Under the pieces are notes generated by a model. It was not told the DNA's origin. It saw only the letters and a list, made by a program, of their open reading frames with translations, and searched no databases. Of a DNA stretch of 44,426 bases, positions 30,810 through 37,716 are shown piece after piece. The stretch spans positions 1 through 44,426 of the IMG/VR virus record IMGVR_UViG_3300031251_000045; one strand, written 5' to 3'. The position numbers and the translations under genes were made by a program. The first letter of the stretch is position 1, and every line of letters begins with the position of its first letter. The DNA comes from a virus.

Positions 30810-31166
30810 TCAAACCTTTGTGACTATTTTAATTTTAAGTGGGTAAAGATCCTCTACGATTTTTCGCTTGGCAATTGAGAGGGTAGTGTCTCTTCCTTTA
30901 GTATCCACGAATTCAACCGTACCGTCAGCCAGAAACACCGCGAAATCACATACGTACCTAACGCCACCCAAAAGATCAAAGGGTACTTGGCGGAGAAAGA
31001 AAACAACTTCTCCGCTCGCTTGTCTATCTTTAAGTCGATCGTAATACCTGCGTTCGAGGCGTGAAGGAAACTTTTTCTGATCCCTTTCGCACGAGACAGC
31101 ACCGAATTTATGTCGGACGACTTTTGATTTACGCAGGGCATGAAAATCCTCAACAGTTATTGCCAT
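30810..31166 (-). CDS. DUF1064 endonuclease-like protein
   Basis: 118 residues. The pattern HKFGAVSCERDQKKFPSRLE, RRYYDRLKDRQASGEV, FLRQVPFDLLGGVRYVCDFA and VEFVDTKGRDT is the DUF1064 restriction-endonuclease-like fold: E (in FPSRLE), D (in CDFA) and D-K (in VDTKG) are the expected active-site residues. Similar phage proteins are thought to resolve branched DNA before packaging. I chose the ATG at 31166, which overlaps the zinc-finger stop by 17 nt; an in-frame ATG at 31235 would read through most of that gene. Confidence 0.8.
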   Translation of the reverse strand: MAITVEDFHALRKSKVVRHKFGAVSCERDQKKFPSRLERRYYDRLKDRQASGEVVFFLRQVPFDLLGGVRYVCDFAVFLADGTVEFVDTKGRDTTLSIAKRKIVEDLYPLKIKIVTKV

Positions 31167-31320
31167 CTTCGCACCAAATTTTTTTTGCCTCACGATATGC
31201 TCTACAGTAGCAAGCTTGACAGAGGCCATGAGCATAATGTCTCTTTTTTGAGGTGTGGCAGATTTGACAATCGTCGAATTTGTTGCTCCATTTTCCCTTT
31301 TTCCTGAATTTTATGGTCAC
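31150..31320 (-). CDS. 56-residue zinc-finger protein (GTG start)
   Basis: The frame contains DDCQICHTSKKRHYAHGLCQ, then ACYCRAYREAKKIWC. The CxxC, HxHGLCQACYxR arrangement is a common phage treble-clef or zinc-ribbon motif, and the C-terminal CEDGNNC adds two Cys. It is the most upstream gene of the long leftward operon. GTG at 31320 is the only upstream start; GGAAGT lies very close, and GAGG is about 15 nt away, so initiation is uncertain. A longer frame with ATG 31235 in this region is a shadow. Confidence 0.7.
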   Translation of the reverse strand: MTIKFRKKGKWSNKFDDCQICHTSKKRHYAHGLCQACYCRAYREAKKIWCEDGNNC

Positions 31321-31409
31321 TTCCACAAAAAAACCTCAAAAATTTTCTTCCTCTACATCTCTCCCTGAGAGGTTATTTGAAAAAAAGATATATTGCAAAC
31401 ATATTTCTC

Positions 31410-31438
31410 TTTGCTTTAAAGATGCAATCTGTTAATAT
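31410..31438 (+). promoter_or_regulatory. Rightward promoter, copy 2 of a shared promoter element
   Basis: -35 TTTGCT (31410-31415), 17-nt spacer, extended TGT then -10 TAATAT (31433-31438). The 34 bp around it are 26/34 identical to 2943-2976. It lies 47 bp ahead of the first gene of the rightward accessory cassette. Confidence 0.65.
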
Positions 31439-31463
31439 TTAGCCATAACACAAGATCAGTCAA
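31435..31463 (-). promoter_or_regulatory. Candidate leftward late promoter
   Basis: On the minus strand TTGACT (31463-31458) and AAATAT (31440-31435) are spaced 17 nt. The -35 is good and the -10 only fair. The -10 boxes of this and of the rightward promoter overlap, so the two would compete. Another weaker option further on is TTGCAA with TAACCT. The late operon must start somewhere in 31321-31485. Confidence 0.3.
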
Positions 31464-31485
31464 ACAAGAGAGAAGGAAAAATAAA

Positions 31486-31722
31486 ATGAAAAAATACCAG
31501 ATGACAGCACTCGACAGAAATGATGACCCTTTTGATTACAGGATCGGATGTTTCAGAGATCACAAAAAAGCGTTGATGAATTTCGCGATGGAGATCTGGA
31601 GTACAGACGATTTTGGCACTTTGGCATTCTACAATAACGAGCTGGATGAGCTATGCCTGTATATTGAAGCCTCGGATGGAACTACGGTAGGTCGTGTAGG
31701 AATTAACGAATATCAAGACTAA
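31486..31722 (+). CDS. Unknown small protein, first gene of the rightward cassette
   Basis: 78 residues, a mixed alpha/beta pattern (KYQMTALDRNDDPFDYRIGC, HKKALMNFAMEIWSTDDFGT, LAFYNNELDELCLYIEASDG). AAGGA lies 8 nt before the ATG, downstream of the promoter at 31410. No family recognised. Followed by a 7-bp hairpin. Confidence 0.7.
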   Translation: MKKYQMTALDRNDDPFDYRIGCFRDHKKALMNFAMEIWSTDDFGTLAFYNNELDELCLYIEASDGTTVGRVGINEYQD

Positions 31723-31728
31723 AAGGAG

Positions 31729-31745
31729 GGGGACACATTGTCCCC
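31729..31745. repeat. 7-bp hairpin between two rightward genes
   Basis: ggggaca and tgtcccc enclose a 3-nt loop just after the first gene of the cassette. No T-run follows rightward, so it is probably a stabilising or weak attenuating hairpin. Confidence 0.45.
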
Positions 31746-31791
31746 ACCCATGAACAAACAAACAAAAAACTAGACACTATAGGTACATAAC

Positions 31792-32574
31792 ATGACAACA
31801 TTTTTAGATGAAGCAAAATTAAATAGATTGGTTCCTAGCATATTCGCTACACATGGCGGTGAAAAGGTTAGCAGCCGTTACGGATTTATACCTACGATTG
31901 AAGTTGTACGGGGATTGCGTACAGCTGGATTCCACCCCACAATGGCTATACAAAATTCTAGCAGGATTGCTGGGAGAGAAACTTACGTAAAGCACCTAAT
32001 GAGATTCCGACATGAATCCATGCTGGACTTCAAAGCTGGAGTAGTTCCTGAGATTGTACTGGTCAATAGCCACGATGGGACAACGAGCTATCAATTAAGA
32101 GCTGGGATTTATCGCCTTGTTTGCGCGAATGGAATGATCGCTGGCAACGAGATGCACTGCTTTAAGGTTAAGCATCAAGGGAATGTTATCGAAAAAGTTG
32201 TTGACGCTGCTAACCAAATCATCGAGATTGTACCGCTTTCGGTCAATAAGGTCGAAGAGTGGAAAGGAATAGAGTTAAGCGTGGCAGCGCAGCGAGCTTA
32301 CGCGGAGACTGCGATGTCGCTAAAATGGGAGCCTGAGCTGATGCCAGTTAAACCTAACCAAATCCTAACGCCAAGACGTACGGCTGACACTGGAAACGAT
32401 CTCTGGTCAACGTTCAACGTGATTCAAGAGAACATGATTCGCGGGGGGGTTAGGTATCAAACCGAGGCCGGATCTAGAATGAAGACTCGCGAGGTCGGAT
32501 CGGTTAGCGAGAATGTGCGGCTAAACACAGCGTTGTGGACACTGACCGAAAAAATGGCAGAATTGCTGAAATAA
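31792..32574 (+). CDS. DUF932 phage/plasmid-like protein
   Basis: 260 residues. DUF932 features: HGGEKVSSRYGFIPTIEVVR, then FHPTMAIQNSSRIAGRETYV, HLMRFRHESML, IVLVNSHDGTTSYQLRAGIY, RLVCANGMIAGNEMH and a late ALWTLTEKMAELL helix. DUF932 proteins are widespread on phages and plasmids, with no settled biochemical role; some are linked to DNA replication or host control. TAGGT precedes the ATG. Largest gene of this cassette. Confidence 0.85.
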   Translation: MTTFLDEAKLNRLVPSIFATHGGEKVSSRYGFIPTIEVVRGLRTAGFHPTMAIQNSSRIAGRETYVKHLMRFRHESMLDFKAGVVPEIVLVNSHDGTTSYQLRAGIYRLVCANGMIAGNEMHCFKVKHQGNVIEKVVDAANQIIEIVPLSVNKVEEWKGIELSVAAQRAYAETAMSLKWEPELMPVKPNQILTPRRTADTGNDLWSTFNVIQENMIRGGVRYQTEAGSRMKTREVGSVSENVRLNTALWTLTEKMAELLK

Positions 32575-32580
32575 ACGTTT

Positions 32581-32611
32581 GCGAGAAAAGTAAACCAACT
32601 ACTTTTCTCGC
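32581..32611. terminator. 12-bp hairpin after the DUF932 gene
   Basis: gcgagaaaagta (32581-32592) pairs perfectly with tacttttctcgc (32600-32611) over a 7-nt loop, beginning 7 nt past the DUF932 stop. No T-run follows, so termination would be partial at best. It may protect the upstream message from 3' decay. Confidence 0.45.
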
Positions 32612-32640
32612 ATTCAAACACTGAAACACAAGGATTTAAA

Positions 32641-32973
32641 ATGAAAGATTGGGAAAAGTACAAGGACTTAAAGGTTGACGATCCAAATTGGATTTCAGAA
32701 TACGATAAGATTTACGTCTTGCCAACACTGATTCAAAATGTCGCTATCGTTAGATTGATTATCACGGTCAGGTCGCATGTTACTGTCATCAGCGAGCATT
32801 ATCCCATCAGGCACGGAAAGAACTGGGGAGGGAAGGTTTTTCTCGGAGATGACCGAAACATTGATCTAACACCTAGCTTTATCTGGAATGGGAAAGAATG
32901 GATGATAAGCACGTCTGGCACTTTCTTGTTTGCAGAGATTGAAATCAACACACCCCCCACGAAAGGAGATTAG
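32641..32973 (+). CDS. Unknown protein of the accessory cassette
   Basis: 110 residues, beta-rich (IYVLPTLIQNVAIVRLIITV, RSHVTVISEHYPIRHG, TFLFAEIEIN). AAGGA lies 6 nt before the ATG. Ends one base before the next start. No family recognised; a small beta protein, possibly DNA- or protein-binding. Confidence 0.7.
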   Translation: MKDWEKYKDLKVDDPNWISEYDKIYVLPTLIQNVAIVRLIITVRSHVTVISEHYPIRHGKNWGGKVFLGDDRNIDLTPSFIWNGKEWMISTSGTFLFAEIEINTPPTKGD

Positions 32974-32974
32974 C

Positions 32975-33268
32975 ATGGCACATGCTGAAATTAAAGAAAC
33001 ACCTGATGTCCCTGAATTTATAATGCAGATGGACGTTTCTTTAGTGCGTATCCATCAGTTTATGCGTGAAGTCAAAAAGGACACTAACGAACACGCGTTG
33101 TTTAACGCTTACATAACATACCTGCTGAACTGGGCAACTTGCAGTTGTGAAAATCAAGAACAGGCAGATCAGATCGTGGAAACAATTTGTCAGGGATTAA
33201 AGAAAAACATCGCCAACTGGGCTACGGCTGGATTCGTCGATGGAACAAATTACAAAAAAAAGGAATGA
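32975..33268 (+). CDS. Unknown helical protein
   Basis: 97 residues from the ATG at 32975 with AAAGGAG ahead; an upstream start at 32930 would overlap the previous gene. Predominantly helical (FIMQMDVSLVRIHQFMREVK, then ALFNAYITYLLNWATCSCEN). It may dimerise. No family recognised. Confidence 0.65.
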   Translation: MAHAEIKETPDVPEFIMQMDVSLVRIHQFMREVKKDTNEHALFNAYITYLLNWATCSCENQEQADQIVETICQGLKKNIANWATAGFVDGTNYKKKE

Positions 33269-33270
33269 AA

Positions 33271-33411
33271 ATGGAATTTTTACTTGGAATTATTGCATTC
33301 ATATTGCTATGCTGTTGGATGAACAGGGTCGATAAAAGCCTAAGAACTATAGCAAAAAACAGCCATGAAATCATGGACGAGCAACGGCGCAGACCTTACA
33401 TTATAAAATGA
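33271..33411 (+). CDS. 46-residue one-TM protein
   Basis: Starts MEFLLGIIAFILLCCWMN, one membrane segment with double Cys, then a basic cytoplasmic tail. AAGGA lies 6 nt before the ATG at 33271. A longer version from 33187 would overlap the previous gene without a ribosome site. It may be a membrane accessory; function unknown. Confidence 0.6.
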   Translation: MEFLLGIIAFILLCCWMNRVDKSLRTIAKNSHEIMDEQRRRPYIIK

Positions 33412-33417
33412 GGGGAC

Positions 33418-33597
33418 ATGCCAACTTGCAAGGGGTGTGGTAAATATTTTGTGCAGCAGACTTTCACGCAGAAATATTGCAAAAACCCTTGCAAGGCTCC
33501 TTCAAACAAACGAACGCCATACGAAAAATGGATTGCACGATTACCGCCTAAACCTCAAGGGAATAAGCGTTGGGGAAGCATGAACAAAGGAAGTTGA
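33418..33597 (+). CDS. 59-residue zinc-finger protein
   Basis: CKGCGKYFVQQTFTQKYCKN with CK at the end of the motif gives a Cys4 treble-clef or zinc ribbon near residues 4-25. A basic, Pro-rich tail follows (KRTPYEKWIARLPPKPQ). GAGGGG is close ahead of the ATG. Its TGA is followed at once by the ATG of the next gene, whose ribosome site lies in this gene. Nucleic-acid binding is the likely role. Confidence 0.65.
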   Translation: MPTCKGCGKYFVQQTFTQKYCKNPCKAPSNKRTPYEKWIARLPPKPQGNKRWGSMNKGS

Positions 33598-34005
33598 ATG
33601 GAACTGGTAAATTTACAAAAAAGCATAGAGCAAAAATGCCTTCTAGAGGACAACAAGATTAATGTTATCACCTTCAAGCGTGGGTTGATATATTTTCCTG
33701 TTGTCGCGGCACTTACACAATTGAAGGTTGTGTTCACTGAGAGCGGTAGATATATTTTCGACGGAATGGAATCGATGATTTGTCTAGGAAATTTCAAAGA
33801 AAGGTGCGTAGAATTCTTTGCTGGTCAGGCCGGAGTTCCATGCCAACCGACATTTGTTTTTGTACCCGAAAAAAACACGTGGTTCCTGCTCACAGAGGGG
33901 AATGTGCTTTTTTATAACAATCCTGAAGAAGCATACAAAGAATGGATCGGGATTCTTAATGACGACAACTTAAACGATTTTACGGAGATATCATGGCCAA
34001 AGTAG
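33598..34005 (+). CDS. Unknown protein
   Basis: 135 residues, mixed alpha/beta (VITFKRGLIYFPVVAALTQL, TFVFVPEKNTWFLLTEGNVL, ending in NPEEAYKEWIGIL). AAAGGAAG precedes the ATG. It overlaps the next gene by 13 nt. No family recognised; no membrane or DNA-binding motif stands out. Confidence 0.65.
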   Translation: MELVNLQKSIEQKCLLEDNKINVITFKRGLIYFPVVAALTQLKVVFTESGRYIFDGMESMICLGNFKERCVEFFAGQAGVPCQPTFVFVPEKNTWFLLTEGNVLFYNNPEEAYKEWIGILNDDNLNDFTEISWPK

Positions 34006-34445
34006 CAAAGAGACAGCACCCGAAAAACAGTCCGGTCAAGGATGTTGTAACCAAAAAAGACGCAAAACCCAATCTTAAGATAAAGGCTCCCAAAAGGATG
34101 CCTGTTGAAAAGAAAGAGCAAGTCAATGAAATGCCTCCTGAAATTCAAAAGATGATGTCGAGACTTGACAAATTGGACACATTTATCAATGGTTTGGTTG
34201 TTGCGGAAGGAACTAAGAATTTAAGCCCTCAAGAAATCACGGAAATGCTTTTGATAAAAGCTAGGCATAACGCCTTTGTGCACACTTTAGATGCCGATCC
34301 CGGCCGTTGCTTGGTGTGGATGATTTCTTTTCTGATAAACAATTCAGAATTCGTTTACAACATAGCTAAGCAAAACGCTAAACAGGCTGAACAACCGGAG
34401 AAGGTCGAATGTATAGATCACCAGAATGGGGAAACGTCAATCTAG
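33993..34445 (+). CDS. Unknown protein with basic disordered N-terminus
   Basis: 150 residues. The first 45 are Lys/Pro-rich and unstructured (KRQHPKNSPVKDVVTKKDAK). Residues 48-140 are helical with EIQKMMSRLDKLDTFINGLV and EITEMLLIKARHNAFVHTLD. GGAG precedes the ATG at about 6 nt. The basic tail could bind DNA. No family recognised. Confidence 0.6.
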   Translation: MAKVAKRQHPKNSPVKDVVTKKDAKPNLKIKAPKRMPVEKKEQVNEMPPEIQKMMSRLDKLDTFINGLVVAEGTKNLSPQEITEMLLIKARHNAFVHTLDADPGRCLVWMISFLINNSEFVYNIAKQNAKQAEQPEKVECIDHQNGETSI

Positions 34446-34864
34446 GTGTTGATGTTTTACAGGGTCATGGCGAGCAAAATCAGCCTGGGAAGGCAGATTA
34501 TGACAAAAACCACCCCAGAAACCCTCACCAAAAACAGCAATATAATCCGGGGAGAAATCAGGAATTAAATTTGCCACCTGAGATTTTCAGGACGCAAAAG
34601 GGAAACCGTGAGAATCCTGATTCCCCAGCAGGTAAATTTGTTCCTTTGGCTGGCATACACGAGAGGATAAAAGAATTGCTGGGAGAAGGTATACCTAGAC
34701 GTGAAGCGATCATCAGAGCCAAGCAGGAAGCGAAAAAGGACAACCGAGGGGATGTGGGCACAATAACTACCAAGGAAGTGATGGCTAAACATTACCAAGC
34801 AGAAGAGCCTTGGAAAAAAATCAGTCCATTTTCTGAACAGGTTCAGGGAACGCCATATATGTGA
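34409..34864 (+). CDS. Unknown Asn/Gln-rich protein
   Basis: 151 residues. The first 75 are low-complexity, rich in Asn, Gln, Pro and Gly. A helical segment follows (LAGIHERIKELLGEGIPRRE, AIIRAKQEAKKD). GGAGAAGG precedes the ATG, which lies inside the previous gene (37-nt overlap). The composition suggests a flexible, possibly virion-associated or assembly protein; function unknown. Confidence 0.6.
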   Translation: MYRSPEWGNVNLGVDVLQGHGEQNQPGKADYDKNHPRNPHQKQQYNPGRNQELNLPPEIFRTQKGNRENPDSPAGKFVPLAGIHERIKELLGEGIPRREAIIRAKQEAKKDNRGDVGTITTKEVMAKHYQAEEPWKKISPFSEQVQGTPYM

Positions 34865-34913
34865 ATGAAATGTGTGCAGAATGTAACCCTCAAACATGGC
34901 CTCCCAAGATAAT

Positions 34914-35036
34914 ATGAAGCTGATTTTTGAAGATGACGACAATGTTTTAATTTGGTTTGTTTTCTGGGGGATGCTTTTCTCTTTGATCGGTTGGCTTATT
35001 TATTGCGTCTCTGCTTTTAACGGAGCTTTTCGATGA
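34914..35036 (+). CDS. 40-residue one-TM protein
   Basis: Starts MKLIFEDDDNVLIWFVFWGM, and the hydrophobic stretch continues to FSLIGWLIYCVSAF. An in-frame ATG at 34896 would add six residues without a ribosome site. A tiny 18-codon frame (GTG at 34861, with a CAEC motif) ends in an ATGA overlap with this start and may be a coupling leader. The stop overlaps the next ATG (ATGA). Function unknown. Confidence 0.5.
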   Translation: MKLIFEDDDNVLIWFVFWGMLFSLIGWLIYCVSAFNGAFR

Positions 35037-35392
35037 CAAACTGGAAAAAACCTTCACAGGAATTACCTCCGCAGGGAAAAAAAGTATTATACTTCAAAAA
35101 AGGGGACATTTATGTCGTTCAAAGAATTGGGGATATGTGGCTTCCCATCCCTTTTTACGATTCTGTATTTGCTTTTACAGACGCTCCTGAACTTTGGGCT
35201 GATATAGACGCCCCGACAGGTTTTACTGGAAAAATGATGGTTGGTGTAAAGGGAAAGATCGTTGATTTGGATACTCTAGAAACACAATACCCCGACACTC
35301 ACACGGTTCTTTACACGGCACAAAAGGAAATATGGACAAAATCACTGAGAGAGAGACGGCTAGACAGCTTATCAAAAGACTGGGAAAAGTGA
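35033..35392 (+). CDS. DUF551-like protein with extended C-terminus
   Basis: 119 residues. The first half follows the DUF551 layout: NWKKPSQELPPQGKKVLYFK, GDIYVVQRIGDMWLPIPF, then a Trp. DUF551 is a small phage domain of unknown role. The C-terminal 60 residues are less familiar. It overlaps the next small gene by 61 nt, which is unusually long here. Confidence 0.55.
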   Translation: MTNWKKPSQELPPQGKKVLYFKKGDIYVVQRIGDMWLPIPFYDSVFAFTDAPELWADIDAPTGFTGKMMVGVKGKIVDLDTLETQYPDTHTVLYTAQKEIWTKSLRERRLDSLSKDWEK

Positions 35393-35502
35393 GCGCGCCG
35401 TACCTGATGAGGAAATTTAGAATGAATCACGACGAAGCGATTAAAATTATGAACGAATCGACTGAAAAACAGAAAGAAATCAAACACAAGGGCAATCGGT
35501 GA
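35332..35502 (+). CDS. 56-residue winged-helix protein (FtsK-gamma-like)
   Basis: Residues 10-44 (ARQLIKRLGKVSAPYLMRKF, RMNHDEAIKIMNE) follow the FtsK gamma winged-helix signature in which a VSxxxLxRxFxxxxxxAxxIM pattern marks the recognition helix. It should bind DNA, possibly at an octamer-type site. AAAAGGA lies ahead of the ATG, and its TGATG end overlaps the next start. The overlap with the previous gene is in another frame. Confidence 0.55.
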   Translation: MDKITERETARQLIKRLGKVSAPYLMRKFRMNHDEAIKIMNESTEKQKEIKHKGNR

Positions 35503-35696
35503 TGTTTAAATACAATGAAGTTATGTGTGAGTGGATCAACATGAGTTTAATAAGAATTGTTTATCTCGACTATGACACTAATGACAAAACGTATTGCGTT
35601 TTCGCTTGCTTCGCGAACGGGGATTTGACAATTTTAAATCACGCAAAAGACAAGGCAACGATGGTCGAATGGATGTATGGTTTCATGAAAGAATGA
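35502..35696 (+). CDS. Unknown small protein
   Basis: 64 residues from the ATG at 35502, which overlaps the previous stop. Alternating beta strands (WINMSLIRIVYLDYDTNDKT, CVFACFANGDLTIL) end in a helix. It could be a small alpha/beta protein. Its stop is inside an ATGA overlap with the next gene. Confidence 0.6.
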   Translation: MFKYNEVMCEWINMSLIRIVYLDYDTNDKTYCVFACFANGDLTILNHAKDKATMVEWMYGFMKE

Positions 35697-35995
35697 TTTT
35701 TGTCCATCTTGTGGGTTTTATAAATGTTTTTTCCGCAAAAAGCATTCCTGACCTAATGGTCGAAAGACCGATGGCAATTCGTATAAACTCAGGCAGAGGC
35801 AAGATGGACACTTTTAAAAGTGTAAAGTATTTCAATACTTTATTTGGATTCAAATTTGAATTTACATTCTATGCCTTCACAGGTCATCTTAAACGCGTTA
35901 GTAATTTCTTTAATTGCCATAACCATGATTATCAGACCAAACTATTAATTTTAAACACAGGTCAAGTATGGACGCTTCTAACAAATGCAGAGTAA
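35693..35995 (+). CDS. Unknown protein
   Basis: 100 residues from the ATG at 35693 (ATGA overlap with the previous stop). An upstream alternative start at 35594 would overlap the whole previous gene. Basic, with Phe-rich segments (YFNTLFGFKFEFTFYAFTGH). No family recognised. Overlaps the next gene by 28 nt. Confidence 0.5.
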   Translation: MIFVHLVGFINVFSAKSIPDLMVERPMAIRINSGRGKMDTFKSVKYFNTLFGFKFEFTFYAFTGHLKRVSNFFNCHNHDYQTKLLILNTGQVWTLLTNAE

Positions 35996-36144
35996 GTGTT
36001 ATGTTCGCAGGCTCTACGAGCCAAATAACTGATGAAATAAACACGTTTCTTCTACAAAATCACGACCAAATATGGGTTTTGGACATAAAATTTAATGCTG
36101 AGCCATTAGGATACAGCGCGATGGTGATTTATGAATACAGATAA
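35968..36144 (+). CDS. 58-residue Cse60-like small protein
   Basis: The pattern KCRVSVMFAGSTSQITDEIN, TFLLQNHDQIWVLDIKFN, then YSAMVIYEYR follows the compact Cse60/DUF2758-type fold: strand, helix, strand, strand. AGG lies 6 nt before the ATG. Function of the family in phages is unknown. It overlaps the next gene by 14 nt. Confidence 0.5.
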   Translation: MDASNKCRVSVMFAGSTSQITDEINTFLLQNHDQIWVLDIKFNAEPLGYSAMVIYEYR

Positions 36145-36349
36145 AAACGGTGTAGTTGTGGAGTCAAAACGCCCTTCATGGCTACTTGAGTACCCTAGAA
36201 TCGTCTTGGACGAAGAAGGCACTTACTTCATGAAAGGGGTACAATTTGAGCATGGCGATCAAGCCATCCGCATTTCAAACAAGGAAATCTGGGACGCGCT
36301 CAAAGTTATGTTCCCCGGTCGGGACGTTAACAAGGGGATTTACGAATGA
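36131..36349 (+). CDS. Unknown small protein
   Basis: 72 residues: a basic start, then YPRIVLDEEGTYFMKGVQFE and a helix (NKEIWDALKVMFPG). Probably a small alpha/beta protein. GGTGAT precedes the ATG. Stop overlaps the next start (ATGA). Confidence 0.6.
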   Translation: MNTDKNGVVVESKRPSWLLEYPRIVLDEEGTYFMKGVQFEHGDQAIRISNKEIWDALKVMFPGRDVNKGIYE

Positions 36350-36573
36350 ATTTTGACGATGCAGCGATCAGCAGGCTTTCACAGGCTTATCTAAAGGAAA
36401 CAATCAAATCCGCCTTGAAAGAGGCAAGCGAAGAGTTTCTCGCGGAAAAAGCCGAACGTGAAAAATGGAAAAACTTCTGGTTTCACATTAGATTATTTAT
36501 CGTTCCTCTTTTTGGAGGTTTCGCTGGAATGTTACTCGGTCAATTTCTCAGTTTTTACCTCATCAAGAATTAA
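36346..36573 (+). CDS. Small membrane protein with amphipathic N-terminal helix
   Basis: 75 residues. An amphipathic, charged helix (residues 5-44: SRLSQAYLKETIKSALKEAS and on) is followed by one or two closely spaced membrane segments (WFHIRLFIVPLFGGFAGMLL, GQFLSFYLI). AAGGGGA precedes an ATGA overlap start. Last gene of the rightward cassette, converging with a leftward gene. A holin or membrane-targeting function is possible but unproven. Confidence 0.6.
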   Translation: MNFDDAAISRLSQAYLKETIKSALKEASEEFLAEKAEREKWKNFWFHIRLFIVPLFGGFAGMLLGQFLSFYLIKN

Positions 36574-37166
36574 TACATCGTGCCTTTCGAGAATTGCTTC
36601 ATCTGAAAAGGTGCTTGGTCATTTCCTTTGAAATTATGCACTCTAGCACGATTGTCAACACCAATTTGTCCAACTCCACGTCCGGGATCGCGACCTACAT
36701 TCTTTTGATGATGGTTGGTATTGTGTTGAATTGGCACGTCTTTACGAGCAGGGATGTTGTCTTTCTTTGTGATGTCTGACGCCCCTATTTGCCCCACGCC
36801 ACGACCTACGCCCTCATTTGAGGATCTATCAGTCTGTCTTTTGAAATATTCCGGATTCTGATGCTTTATGGAAGCTTGTTTTGTTCTAGCAGCTTCTTGA
36901 GGGCCACCTTGACGAGATCCTACGAATGTTTGTCCCTTTGGGGTAGGATGCATTCTTTTTTCTTGGCTTGGATTTGAAGGGATTACTGTGTTGCTCATTT
37001 GTCGGACTCCTTGATTTTCGCTTTGACCGCTCACTTGAGAGGCGATTTGTTTAGCTTCTTGGGGTGAATTCACATCGCCCCCACCTTTATTCTTTAAAAT
37101 TCCTATGCCGTAGCTTTGCAGCGCACTTTTGAATTTAGGATTTGCGATTATGTCTTCCCTTTTCAT
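36570..37166 (-). CDS. Disordered Gly/Gln-rich protein with internal repeat
   Basis: 198 residues. After a short helical start (REDIIANPKFKSALQSYGIG) it is low complexity, rich in Gln, Asn, Gly and Lys. The octapeptide GRGVGQIG occurs twice (residues 121-128 and 162-169). It starts at a one-base overlap with the previous gene (TAATG) and its stop overlaps the rightward membrane-protein gene by 4 bp. It could be a flexible structural or assembly protein; no family recognised. Confidence 0.6.
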   Translation of the reverse strand: MKREDIIANPKFKSALQSYGIGILKNKGGGDVNSPQEAKQIASQVSGQSENQGVRQMSNTVIPSNPSQEKRMHPTPKGQTFVGSRQGGPQEAARTKQASIKHQNPEYFKRQTDRSSNEGVGRGVGQIGASDITKKDNIPARKDVPIQHNTNHHQKNVGRDPGRGVGQIGVDNRARVHNFKGNDQAPFQMKQFSKGTMY

Positions 37167-37453
37167 TATTTTCCCGAGTTCAATTTTCGCTTGAATTCCA
37201 TCTTCTTGTCGTGTTTTGCAGCTCCGCGCTTTGTCGCGTACGCTATGGCTTCGGCTTGTTTGGGTGGCTTGCCAGCTTTAATTTCTGTAGCTACGTTATG
37301 GCTAAATGCAGCTTGGGATTTTCCTTTTTCAAGGATGTCTTTTCGCTTCATATCCATGCCGACTGAATTGTCTGGCTTACCAGCGTATCCGCATGAGTGC
37401 ATTCCGTTGCAAGAAGCATTAGCTCGGCATTGGTTTTTCATCTTTTTTACCAT
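37166..37453 (-). CDS. Phage small protein with Cys-rich start and conserved Lys/Ala motif
   Basis: 95 residues from the ATG at 37453. An upstream ATG at 37501 overlaps the neighbour more deeply; neither has a good ribosome site. [14 protein letters not shown] near the start has three Cys. The C-terminal [30 protein letters not shown] is a motif I recognise as recurring in small phage proteins of unknown function. Basic overall, maybe DNA binding. Confidence 0.6.
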   Translation of the reverse strand: MVKKMKNQCRANASCNGMHSCGYAGKPDNSVGMDMKRKDILEKGKSQAAFSHNVATEIKAGKPPKQAEAIAYATKRGAAKHDKKMEFKRKLNSGK

Positions 37454-37673
37454 CGTAGAATTCGGGAACGTAGCAAGCGAAATTTCTAGCTTCGCGGTCA
37501 TTGACTAAACAGGATGTCACTTGCCCGGAATACCCAGTTTGAAACGAGTCTTGGTCGGCATGAGCTAGCTTTAAAGCCATTTGGCACGCTTCGCCACAAG
37601 AGGCAGCTTGCACTTCCACAACATGGTGTGTGCTGATTGTTACGCCTATTCTCCATTTTGGGTCTTTACTCAT
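37419..37673 (-). CDS. Unknown small protein
   Basis: 84 residues: a beta-strand start ([20 protein letters not shown]), then [16 protein letters not shown] with two Cys, and [19 protein letters not shown] precedes the ATG. It is the first gene of a short leftward set, only 43 bp from the divergent secreted-protein gene. No family recognised. Confidence 0.6.
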   Translation of the reverse strand: MSKDPKWRIGVTISTHHVVEVQAASCGEACQMALKLAHADQDSFQTGYSGQVTSCLVNDREARNFACYVPEFYDGKKDEKPMPS

Positions 37674-37716
37674 TTTACCTCTGAATGTATGATGTCATTT
37701 CAACTAAAGGATCACC

